Part shown: positions 58,252 through 64,000 of the stretch, in pieces
How the letters are laid out: each line of letters opens with the position of its first letter
Position numbering within the stretch: the stretch's first letter is position 1
From: a virus
Virus record (IMG/VR): IMGVR_UViG_3300025133_000027
Coordinates: 112,255-176,254 of that record
Strand: one strand, 5' to 3'
Length of the DNA stretch: 64,000 nucleotides
Translations under genes and position numbers: made by a program
The notes under the pieces: generated by a model
What the model was told of the DNA's origin: nothing
Seen by the model: only the letters and a program-made list of their open reading frames with translations
Databases searched by the model: none

Positions 58252-58773
58252 ATGGATACACTGGTATTGAGCAGTGCTTATCAACCACTTAGAGCAGTTT
58301 CTTGGAAGAGAGCTATGGGGCTTATCAGCGCTGGGAAAGTAGAGGTTGTTAAGCAATACAAAAACAGGCAGATTAGAACTGCACATGAGACAATCAAAAT
58401 CCCATCTATAATTAGATTTCTTGGTAAAGAAGTGATAAAACGCTTTCTTCACAAAAAGAAGATTCCCTACTCAAAAGACAATATTTGGATCAGAGATGAG
58501 GGCGAATGTCAATACTGTAGTAAAAAGTTAGAAAGACGTAAGTTTACCCTGGATCACATCTTGCCTATTAGCAAGGGTGGTAAGACTTCTTGGACAAATA
58601 TTGTTGCATGTTGTCAAGAGTGTAATACTTATAAGAGAGATATGACTTTGAAGGAATCTAAGATGAAGCTTCGAAAAGAGCCAATTAGGCCTGCTCCATC
58701 AAATAAATATTTCAAAGACCCTGCTGCTGGTTTGAAAGGAAAGAACACGCACTGGACAGACTTTTTATATTAG
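58252..58773 (+). CDS. HNH endonuclease
   Basis: A 173-residue nuclease. After about 80 residues (LSSAYQPLRAVSWKRAMGL) the zinc-stabilised HNH core appears: CQYCSKKLERRKFTLDHILP and SKGGKTSWTNIVACCQECN, with CxxC pairs at about residues 85-88 and 123-126, and the catalytic His in LDHILP near 102. Such stand-alone enzymes of the form VL...Y.P......W..A.......KVEV are found in bacteria and phages and may be homing, packaging or repair related. No intron boundaries are visible beside it. Confidence 0.9.
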   Translation: MDTLVLSSAYQPLRAVSWKRAMGLISAGKVEVVKQYKNRQIRTAHETIKIPSIIRFLGKEVIKRFLHKKKIPYSKDNIWIRDEGECQYCSKKLERRKFTLDHILPISKGGKTSWTNIVACCQECNTYKRDMTLKESKMKLRKEPIRPAPSNKYFKDPAAGLKGKNTHWTDFLY

Positions 58774-58782
58774 GAGTATAAC

Positions 58783-59538
58783 ATGAAGAAGATTTTAGAG
58801 AGCTTTAGAAAATATGTTGAGGATAAGAAAAATAATGGCTTTGCATCAAAAGTAGATGAGACTGCTGCAAATACAATGTCAGCTATGTCTGTATTTGAAG
58901 AGGAAATGCTTGAGGAGGGATTTGAACCAGACTCAATCGACTATGAAGTTAGCGAGGTTAACGAGCCTGACCCTGAAGTGGCCCAAAGGTTCATAGACTC
59001 TTTATACGCGGGTAAGCGAGCAGGGTTCTTATCTCCCTACTCACTTCAAGAGCTTTCGGCAATGAACCTTTATTTAGTAAAGGGACATAACGCAGGCTTT
59101 GCTGTAAAACCCGATGGCGATATTGTCAGTGTTCATAATAATTCTGAACTCCGTAGACTTGGGAGTGAGTTCATGAGAAAAGCCATCGAAGTTGGTGGTG
59201 TGAAGCTAGATCACTTCGATGGCTTTCTCAGTGGACTGTATCGTAAATATGGCTTTACAGATGTGACTGAGATGTATGAGTGGGATGAGCAATACAAGCC
59301 GAAAGCTTGGACTTATTCCGCAGTGGATATTACAAACCCAAAAACTTCGGTCTACTCAGAAGCATTTAGCGAATTGACACACCAAGATTCAAAGACTTCA
59401 CCAGACTTGACCCTTAGTGAAGAATCTACTATAGTGGTCATCGAAGGCGGCTTGAAGTTCGAGATCGTTCCAAGAAATAAATTTAATCAGTATAAATACG
59501 GAAGACCAGATGTGATCTTTCGACAATTAAAACAATAA
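58783..59538 (+). CDS. hypothetical protein
   Basis: A 251-residue protein starting KKILESFRKYVEDKK, similar in style to other short N-terminal helices of late proteins here (ILE fits the protease consensus). A central part reads NLYLVKGHNAGFAVKPDGDIVSV, cut here for length, then LGSEFMRKAIEVGGVKLDHFDG and LYRKYGFTDVTEMYEWDE; this resembles the acetyltransferase-like small folds seen in some phage and toxin proteins (a strand pair, helix AI..G..KLD.F.G.L...Y.K.GF). Unproven. Confidence 0.6.
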   Translation: MKKILESFRKYVEDKKNNGFASKVDETAANTMSAMSVFEEEMLEEGFEPDSIDYEVSEVNEPDPEVAQRFIDSLYAGKRAGFLSPYSLQELSAMNLYLVKGHNAGFAVKPDGDIVSVHNNSELRRLGSEFMRKAIEVGGVKLDHFDGFLSGLYRKYGFTDVTEMYEWDEQYKPKAWTYSAVDITNPKTSVYSEAFSELTHQDSKTSPDLTLSEESTIVVIEGGLKFEIVPRNKFNQYKYGRPDVIFRQLKQ

Positions 59539-59545
59539 GGAAAAT

Positions 59546-59767
59546 ATGAACCTAGCGAGAGTACACACTGCCTGCACAATCGATGCAGAGCAGGTCGTAG
59601 CTGTATGGTCTGAAATGTATGCAGATCCAAAACTAGATAAAGCAAATTACTTAACCAAGGTTTGCTTTAAAAACGGCTTCGTTCTAACTGTTGCTGGATA
59701 TGATTCTAAGGACGATGCTGACCAAATGGTCCACCTAATCACAGATAAAATGGAGAGTTATGTATAG
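59546..59767 (+). CDS. small hypothetical protein
   Basis: A 73-residue protein with mixed strand-helix pattern (ARVHTACTIDAEQVVAVW and TKVCFKNGFVLTVAGYDS). It overlaps the following gene by 8 bp. AAGGAAAA precedes the start. Unknown function. Confidence 0.6.
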   Translation: MNLARVHTACTIDAEQVVAVWSEMYADPKLDKANYLTKVCFKNGFVLTVAGYDSKDDADQMVHLITDKMESYV

Positions 59768-60752
59768 TATAAGTAACGCTAAGTTTACCCCAAGCGGAAT
59801 GAAAATCCTAGAAGATATGACAGAGATGGATCTTCCTAGTTTTTTTAGTCAAGTAAAAGGCTCTCAAGAGTTTTACAATAAACATAAAGACATGCTTGAG
59901 GCTGGTGGTGTTATTTGTGGTGGCAAACTGCGACGTGCTTGGCTTTCAAAGGATATGAATGCCACCAAGGGGAAGCGAAGTTCTCACTCCCCTTGGTGGC
60001 AAAAACCCAAAGAATGTGACATCGACATTTATGTAACAGACGAAGCTGATGTGTATGGAGTTTGTAAGGCTCTTGAGAAAGAAGGCGGAAACTCACTTAA
60101 AACAGCGGAAATGGAAAAATCACTTAAAAACGAAGTTAAGGAACTTGAACGAAAGTTTGGTGTCCAGATCGACAGATATTACATTGACAAAGGATTCAAT
60201 AAGGCTTTTAAGAAGCTTAAGAGCTACTTTAATAAAAAAGAAGTCAAGAGTAGTGGTGTTCATGTAACATATAATGCAATTAATTACAAGATTAAAGACA
60301 CTAAATATCAAGTTGTTGAGTTCCTTGAGGGACAGGAGACAGTTCCTAAGATTCTTGGCAATTTCGACATTATCAACTGTATGATTGGTATGTCAAAAGA
60401 TAAGATTTATTATCATAAAGAGGCTCTCGATCTAATCGATAAGAAGATTCTAAAGTTTAATGACAATCCAATCTCTATGAGAACTTCTGAGTTCATTCAT
60501 TTCAGTCGGATTTCAAGATACTTTGCTATGGAAGAGCACAACGAGATCCATAATCCTAAGTTGTTTCGAAAAGCTATTGCTGCGAGACGGCAGGCCTCTC
60601 CTTATAGCAGGAACAAAATTGATTGGGAAGAAAAGTCTCTTTACAGATTTGCATTCTCAAAACTAAGGACAAAAGACTTGTCACAGTTCCTGTTGATTTG
60701 TAATAGTATTGATGATTATGTAACCAAAGAGATTCACAAGAGAATCAAGTAG
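59760..60752 (+). CDS. nucleotidyltransferase-like protein, copy 1
   Basis: A 330-residue protein with pol beta-type nucleotidyltransferase marks: GGVICGGKLRRAWL at about residues 50-63 (GG-x-R pattern) and, 25-30 residues later, KECDIDIYV with paired aspartates. A later block FDIINCMIGMSKDKIYYHKE is shared with the next gene. The fold resembles tRNA CCA-adding or poly(A)-type enzymes, and a tRNA cluster lies 2 kb downstream; four of five tRNAs there lack an encoded CCA. Substrate unknown. Confidence 0.65.
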   Translation: MYSISNAKFTPSGMKILEDMTEMDLPSFFSQVKGSQEFYNKHKDMLEAGGVICGGKLRRAWLSKDMNATKGKRSSHSPWWQKPKECDIDIYVTDEADVYGVCKALEKEGGNSLKTAEMEKSLKNEVKELERKFGVQIDRYYIDKGFNKAFKKLKSYFNKKEVKSSGVHVTYNAINYKIKDTKYQVVEFLEGQETVPKILGNFDIINCMIGMSKDKIYYHKEALDLIDKKILKFNDNPISMRTSEFIHFSRISRYFAMEEHNEIHNPKLFRKAIAARRQASPYSRNKIDWEEKSLYRFAFSKLRTKDLSQFLLICNSIDDYVTKEIHKRIK

Positions 60753-60759
60753 GAAATCA

Positions 60760-61731
60760 ATGGTATTTTCAACAATTATGAGTGGAGTGAGTTCTAATTC
60801 AATATCACCTTTCTTTATGCCGACTGTTGAAAAAGGTAAGGGGCTTAAGATTATTAAGGTAGGTCTTGCAGAAGCAGTAAAGAAAGGACTACTTCCGAGT
60901 GACTTGCCAAAGCTTGTTGAAAGTCCTATGGTCAAGCACCTTTTGGATAAGGATGGTATGCTTGCGGGTGGTGCTCTAAGAAGGACAATCGTTCGTGGTT
61001 CTTGCATCGATTTGGTAAAATACAAGATCGGCAAGAGCCACACAGACGGCGAACTAAGGCCAGAACTTCTGTTGGGTGGCGAGGTTGCTTTTGATTTAGA
61101 TTTTTATTTTGAGTCAATAGGGGCAACTGTGGATGCTATCCAAAGCATTGAAGCCGATATGTTGCTCAAGAGAGCTTCATCTTCTTATTGTGCAACTACA
61201 TTTGTTATACCGAAAGGTATGTCTCCTTACGATGGCGAGACTCATGGACAGATAATTGACAACAAGAATAAAAATTCATTTGAAGAAATTCTACAGAGTT
61301 TTGATATTGTCAATTGTATGTTAGGGATTACCAAGACGCATTTCTATTATGCTGAAGAAGCTTATGACGCTATTGTTAATAACACAATTCGAGTGAATAA
61401 AGAGCTTGAAGCTTACAAGTCTGAAGAGGAGATTACAGATCATCAATATCGATTTAGGATGAAAAGATATATTAAATATCTTGACATGCCAGAACATCGT
61501 GTTATGTGTTCCAAGACAGCAGATTTTATCTTAACAAGGATTTTGAATCGCAAAGTAGAGCAACGAGATATGTATATTTCTACTAACCTTAGTGACTCCT
61601 TGGTTCCCGTTGTCAACAGATTGATTGATCAAGCTAGCCTAGCAACTCTTGTGGGTATGTATGGAAACTGTAAGTTCAGGGACGAACGGATTGATTTAAG
61701 ATTTAGTGACTACAAAAAGGAAAAGAAGTGA
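60760..61731 (+). CDS. nucleotidyltransferase-like protein, copy 2
   Basis: A 323-residue paralogue of the preceding protein: MLAGGALRRTIVRGS at about residues 67-81, VAFDLDFYFES near 110 as the acidic pair, and SFDIVNCMLGITKTHFYYAE matching the shared block. The rest is diverged. The tandem pair, 8 bp apart, suggests either a two-subunit enzyme or two related substrates. RNA modification or repair near the tRNA genes is the working guess. Confidence 0.65.
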   Translation: MVFSTIMSGVSSNSISPFFMPTVEKGKGLKIIKVGLAEAVKKGLLPSDLPKLVESPMVKHLLDKDGMLAGGALRRTIVRGSCIDLVKYKIGKSHTDGELRPELLLGGEVAFDLDFYFESIGATVDAIQSIEADMLLKRASSSYCATTFVIPKGMSPYDGETHGQIIDNKNKNSFEEILQSFDIVNCMLGITKTHFYYAEEAYDAIVNNTIRVNKELEAYKSEEEITDHQYRFRMKRYIKYLDMPEHRVMCSKTADFILTRILNRKVEQRDMYISTNLSDSLVPVVNRLIDQASLATLVGMYGNCKFRDERIDLRFSDYKKEKK

Positions 61732-61958
61732 GCAAAATAAAAGTAGGGATTGTTATTTACTATGTTCCATACAATACTGTAGTATATGAAAGAGATTTCG
61801 GATTAGTAACCGAGATAATTGATTGCAATTTTGAGGTGACTTCACTAAAGAATGGACTTGGGGATGAGCGAATATTTCCTTTGAAATATCTTGGAAAAAA
61901 AATCTTTCTAAATAAAGCAACTGCTGACAAAGTTGCCGAGCAAAGAACCAATCATTGA
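61728..61958 (+). CDS. small beta-rich hypothetical protein
   Basis: A 76-residue protein with GTG start overlapping the upstream stop by 4 bp; AAAAGGAAAAG serves as ribosome site. Strand pattern IKVGIVIYYV is followed by FGLVTEIIDCNFEVTSL, similar to the style of several short proteins in the next 2 kb that begin with a GxVY/GxVL strand. Confidence 0.6.
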   Translation: MSKIKVGIVIYYVPYNTVVYERDFGLVTEIIDCNFEVTSLKNGLGDERIFPLKYLGKKIFLNKATADKVAEQRTNH

Positions 61959-61995
61959 CAAGAAGTGTGATCTGCCGTAGAATTAAGGACCGGCA
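61955..61995 (+). promoter_or_regulatory. sigma70-like promoter with -10 box in a hairpin loop
   Basis: TTGACA (61955-61960), 17 bp, TAGAAT (61978-61983). TGCCG and CGGCA (61973-61977 and 61991-61995) flank the -10 box. AGAGGGAG and a ten-codon frame (ATG at 62016, MIYIINIYS) follow, which might be a leader peptide for the genes at 62055 and 62294. Confidence 0.6.
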
Positions 61996-62054
61996 ACAAG
62001 AGGGAGTATAAACCAATGATCTACATTATAAACATCTATAGTTAAGGATTAGCT

Positions 62055-62291
62055 ATGACTAGAGAAGAAGTTAAAAAGCACGGCTGGCCTATCGGAACCG
62101 TCTTAAGGATCAGGGAAGACATTAGACGAAATAATCACATCATGCTCATTGTAGGTGGTCTGGAAAAGAAAGAAAAAGATTACCCAGGTTTGAGAGCTGG
62201 TGAGTACCAGCAAGATGCCGTAAATTTAGCCAATTTTCTTAAAGAGGAAAGGATCTTATCTTTAGCAACATGGGATAAGTTGGAGGACTAA
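62055..62291 (+). CDS. small hypothetical protein
   Basis: A 78-residue charged protein, TREEVKKHGWPIGTVLRIRED followed by LIVGGLEKKEKDYPG. Its beginning (K-x-G-(W/Y)-x-IG-(T/S)-V) is shared with the gene at 62294, indicating tandem duplication. Unknown function. Confidence 0.6.
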   Translation: MTREEVKKHGWPIGTVLRIREDIRRNNHIMLIVGGLEKKEKDYPGLRAGEYQQDAVNLANFLKEERILSLATWDKLED

Positions 62292-62293
62292 AT

Positions 62294-62548
62294 ATGTCTG
62301 ACGAAGAACTTAAAGTAAGCGGCTACAAGATTGGATCTGTGATCTATACAATATTGGACAGTGTAATAGATCCGAGAAAACATACATATCTGATTACTGG
62401 GCCTTTAACTAGAGAAAAACCCTTTACGAATGTGTTGTATGATACAAGTTATGTACAAAAAGCTGTTTTTCTTTATGACACTAGTAGAGAAACTGAATTA
62501 TATATTCTTTGTCCAAATTTAACACTAAGTGAAAAACGTGTAATATGA
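62294..62548 (+). CDS. small hypothetical protein, relative of the preceding one
   Basis: An 84-residue protein: SDEELKVSGYKIGSVIYTIL then TYLITGPLTREKPF. The alternation of strands and the GYKIGSV opening match the previous gene. It starts 2 bp after that gene's stop with TTGGAGG upstream. Unknown function. Confidence 0.6.
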   Translation: MSDEELKVSGYKIGSVIYTILDSVIDPRKHTYLITGPLTREKPFTNVLYDTSYVQKAVFLYDTSRETELYILCPNLTLSEKRVI

Positions 62549-62569
62549 AATCAACAAGTTCGAAAGAGC

Positions 62570-62605
62570 TTGCAAGAAAGTCCCCTCCACGCTATGATGG
62601 GAGGG
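62570..62605 (+). promoter_or_regulatory. promoter of the tRNA cluster with inverted repeat
   Basis: TTGCAA (62570-62575), 17 bp, TATGAT (62593-62598). CCCTCC (62583-62588) and GGAGGG (62600-62605) flank the -10 box. The first tRNA begins 9 bp after the right arm. Since no protein is translated here, the arms suggest a DNA-level or RNA-processing role besides hiding a ribosome site. Confidence 0.6.
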
Positions 62606-62613
62606 CGAAAGAG

Positions 62614-62694
62614 GCTGGTGTGGTGGAATGGTAGACACGCTGGTTTTAGGTACCAGTGCCGCAAGGCGTGCAGGTTCAAGTCCTGTCACCAGTA
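62614..62694 (+). tRNA. tRNA-Leu (anticodon TAG)
   Basis: Acceptor GCTGGTG pairs with CACCAGT; D arm TGGTGGAATGGTAGACA; anticodon stem CTGGT/ACCAG with loop TTTAGGT; long variable arm TGCCGCAAGGCG; T arm with GGTTCAAGTCC. CCA is not encoded (CCG follows the discriminator). Reads CUA. Confidence 0.93.
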
Positions 62695-62706
62695 CCGTAA
62701 GGAAGC

Positions 62707-62759
62707 ATCCTGAATAAGATGTTACAGCTTGTTTTCAGCGAGTAAAAACTATTCAACAT
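62707..62759 (+). repeat. intergenic repeat between tRNA genes, copy 1
   Basis: ATCCTGAATAAGAT at 62707-62720 and TAAAAACTATTCAACAT at 62743-62759 both recur, in the same order, at 63164-63226. The bases between differ. The repeat may be an RNA processing or promoter-like module, or a trace of tRNA cassette duplication. Confidence 0.55.
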
Positions 62760-62874
62760 ACGAAAGGGAACTTCAAGTGAGTTCCTCCTGTTTAGAGTTA
62801 TATCCTCTAAACAGATTTGACAATTGAATACAATAGCAGCACAGGTGTGAAATAATCATCTAGTGCTGCTCTAT

Positions 62875-62958
62875 GCGAGAGTGGTGGAATGGTATACACA
62901 GGACACTTAAAATGTTCTGGCCTTTATGGCCATGCGGGTTCGATTCCCGTCTCTCGTA
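62875..62958 (+). tRNA. tRNA-Leu (anticodon TAA)
   Basis: Acceptor GCGAGAG/CTCTCGT; anticodon stem GGACA/TGTTC with loop CTTAAAA; variable arm TGGCCTTTATGGCCA; T arm GCGGGTTCGATTCCCGT. CCA not encoded. Reads UUA. A long stem CTGTTTAGAG/CTCTAAACAG lies 50 bp upstream. Confidence 0.93.
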
Positions 62959-63008
62959 CTGTTTTCCCTGAGCATGGAGTCCGACACATTAGGACATAAC
63001 TGCTTAAC

Positions 63009-63083
63009 GCGAATAAGGATCATTTGGTAGATCATCTGCCTTCCAAGCAGACCATCGTGCGGGTTCGAACCCCGCTATTCGCT
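63009..63083 (+). tRNA. tRNA-Gly (anticodon TCC)
   Basis: Acceptor GCGAATA/TATTCGC; D arm GATCATTTGGTAGATC; anticodon stem TCTGC/GCAGA with loop CTTCCAA; T arm GCGGGTTCGAACCCCGC. CCA not encoded. Reads GGA. Confidence 0.93.
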
Positions 63084-63163
63084 CTGACCCTCCTAAATAT
63101 GAGGACATCTCCAGAACATCTGCTCTGATGAGACCGAAACCGAAAAACTGTTTATGACCAGTA

Positions 63164-63226
63164 ATCCTGAATAAGATTATGTTCTCCTGGGCGTGCAAAG
63201 CTTCGGAGATTAAAACTGTTCAATAT
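63164..63226 (+). repeat. intergenic repeat between tRNA genes, copy 2
   Basis: ATCCTGAATAAGAT at 63164-63177 and TTAAAACTGTTCAATAT ending at 63226, directly at the tRNA-Pro start. Partner of the copy at 62707. Confidence 0.55.
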
Positions 63227-63300
63227 CTATGTGTGGCGAAATTTGGTATCGCGCTCCGTTTGGGTCGGAGAGATTGGAGGTTCAAATCCTCTCACATAGA
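63227..63300 (+). tRNA. tRNA-Pro (anticodon TGG)
   Basis: Acceptor CTATGTG/CACATAG; anticodon stem CTCCG/CGGAG with loop TTTGGGT; T arm GGAGGTTCAAATCCTCT. CCA not encoded beyond CC. Reads CCA. Confidence 0.93.
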
Positions 63301-63327
63301 CCTTATAGACTTCAAGAAGGGTTTACT

Positions 63328-63549
63328 ATGAAGGAAACAGGAATCATCCTTGGGCAAGAATATAAATGGATTGTGAATGGTCAAATAGCTATAGTTATAG
63401 GTTATGATGAAACGAGAGCGTTCCCATTCGACATTTTTGTATGCAACTGTCTTGAAAGACTCACTTCCTATAGGTGTGCATCCCGAATGGAGCTTTCAAC
63501 TTTCCCTGGTTCCAAAAAATATCCTGTATTTATAGATGAAAGTAATTAA
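63328..63549 (+). CDS. small hypothetical protein inside the tRNA cluster
   Basis: A 73-residue protein starting KETGIILGQEYKWIVNGQIA with AGAAGG upstream. Strand-rich with three cysteines. It lies between tRNA-Pro and tRNA-Ser genes, a place where T4-type phages keep small host-directed genes. Unknown function. Confidence 0.55.
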   Translation: MKETGIILGQEYKWIVNGQIAIVIGYDETRAFPFDIFVCNCLERLTSYRCASRMELSTFPGSKKYPVFIDESN

Positions 63550-63584
63550 AGTATCATCAAAAACAACAAAACTGGAGGAAAACA

Positions 63585-63644
63585 ATGGCAACTGAAAAAG
63601 AAAATAAACGTCAAGAATGGTTAGAACTGAGATATTTACAATGA
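63585..63644 (+). CDS. possible 19-residue peptide
   Basis: CTGGAGGAAAACA gives a strong ribosome site before an ATG opening ATEKEKN-type charged codons and ending WLELRYLQ. Its stop overlaps the next start (ATGA), so it could be a leader peptide that couples translation of the following gene. Confidence 0.45.
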   Translation: MATEKENKRQEWLELRYLQ

Positions 63645-63898
63645 AAATTAAATTAGGACAAGTTTATTACTCCCATCATTTTGATAGTCTTGCAATAGCT
63701 ACTGAGTATATTACAAATAAACAACCCGGTTATGAACAGTGGACGGTTATAGCCAAGATGTTCGATTGTTCTACTGTAAGCTTATATGGTCAAGAGGAAG
63801 CTCATCGTGACTATGAATTAGAGATTGACTCTGGATTGAATCTGAGGTATCCTGTATTCTCAAAGGAAAATAGCGTCCATGGGGACAAGCAGTCTTGA
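63641..63898 (+). CDS. small hypothetical protein whose end overlaps tRNA-Ser
   Basis: An 85-residue protein, KIKLGQVYYSHHFDSLAIAT followed by WTVIAKMFDCSTVSLYG. The start at 63641 overlaps the stop of a 19-residue frame with a strong ribosome site. The last 11 codons and the stop run into tRNA-Ser; the TGA stop is the tRNA anticodon. The protein style (opening GQVYY strand) matches nearby small genes. Confidence 0.55.
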   Translation: MKIKLGQVYYSHHFDSLAIATEYITNKQPGYEQWTVIAKMFDCSTVSLYGQEEAHRDYELEIDSGLNLRYPVFSKENSVHGDKQS

Positions 63899-63955
63899 AA
63901 ACTGTGCCATTGGGTGAGTAGCCTGTTGGGGGTTCGATTCCTCTATTTTCCGCCA
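63865..63955 (+). tRNA. tRNA-Ser (anticodon TGA)
   Basis: Acceptor GGAAAAT/ATTTTCC, discriminator G and an encoded CCA at 63953-63955; anticodon stem GCAGT/ACTGT with loop CTTGAAA; long variable arm; T arm GGGGGTTCGATTCCTCT. Reads UCA. The only tRNA in the cluster with CCA in the DNA. Confidence 0.9.
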
Positions 63956-64000
63956 AGGGGTTAGGACGCACTTGTTTGTAAAGTGCGGTTTGTGCCAGTA

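Noticed and set aside
58252-58773. HNH gene as part of a group I intron
   Set aside because: The neighbouring genes are not two halves of one protein and no intron core was recognised.
63956-64000. Possible further tRNA at the window end
   Set aside because: CACTT/AAGTG can form an anticodon-like stem, but there is no room for an acceptor and D arm after tRNA-Ser, and the window ends before the T arm.

Overview
The window is a 64 kb stretch of a tailed double-stranded DNA phage with a contractile tail. Every gene I can support lies on the + strand, packed with 1-20 bp gaps or overlaps. The virion genes follow the order and families of phage T4 (protease gp21, scaffold gp22, capsid gp23, neck gp13/14/15, sheath gp18, tube gp19, gp26, tape measure, LysM wedge protein), but they are diverged and often differ in length. 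The replication set is not T4-like: a DnaE-type DNA polymerase III alpha, a short family A polymerase and a class II (B12) ribonucleotide reductase replace the T4 enzymes. The AT-rich base use, ThyX, NrdJ and chaperonin set recall large environmental (often marine) myoviruses; the host cannot be named from this sequence.

Layout. 1-7600: end of a probable portal gene, small unknown genes, prohead protease, scaffold and major capsid protein, closed by a terminator. 7600-24400: a large unknown protein, neck, sheath, two tube-type proteins, a gp26-type protein with a probable frameshifted extension, tape measure and baseplate genes. 24400-31700: family A polymerase, a tubulin/FtsZ-like protein, single-strand binding protein, UvsX/RecA, a small protein copying part of the capsid protein, 5'-3' nuclease and DnaB-type helicase. 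31700-45980: nucleotide metabolism (NrdJ, IMPDH/GMP-reductase family, ThyX, dUTPase), GroES, many small genes, DnaE, adenine methyltransferase, a thioredoxin-like protein and a sigma-region-4-like protein. 46000-56200: late genes (acidic repeat protein, nuclease-like protein), GroEL, Hsp20-like protein, DnaQ-like exonuclease and an amidoligase-SH3 protein. 56200-64000: a structured 0.65 kb non-coding stretch, small genes, a deaminase gene with an in-frame stop, HNH endonuclease, two tandem nucleotidyltransferase-like proteins and five tRNA genes.

Two regulatory classes can be read. Virion-type genes are preceded 10-45 bp upstream by a motif close to ACTATTTATA, which I take as the late promoter. 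Several metabolic or early-type transcription units begin with sigma70-like promoters whose -10 box lies in or beside an inverted repeat; in three cases the right arm of that repeat holds the ribosome binding site, so read-through RNA would hide it and locally started RNA would not.

Most notable: a 92-residue protein in the replication module whose C-terminal half matches the capsid segment that corresponds to the T4 Gol peptide (24 of 41 residues identical); a divergent tubulin/FtsZ-like protein; a likely programmed frameshift between tube and tape measure genes; promoter-linked hairpins over ribosome binding sites; an amidoligase fused to an SH3-type domain; and paired nucleotidyltransferases next to the tRNA cluster.
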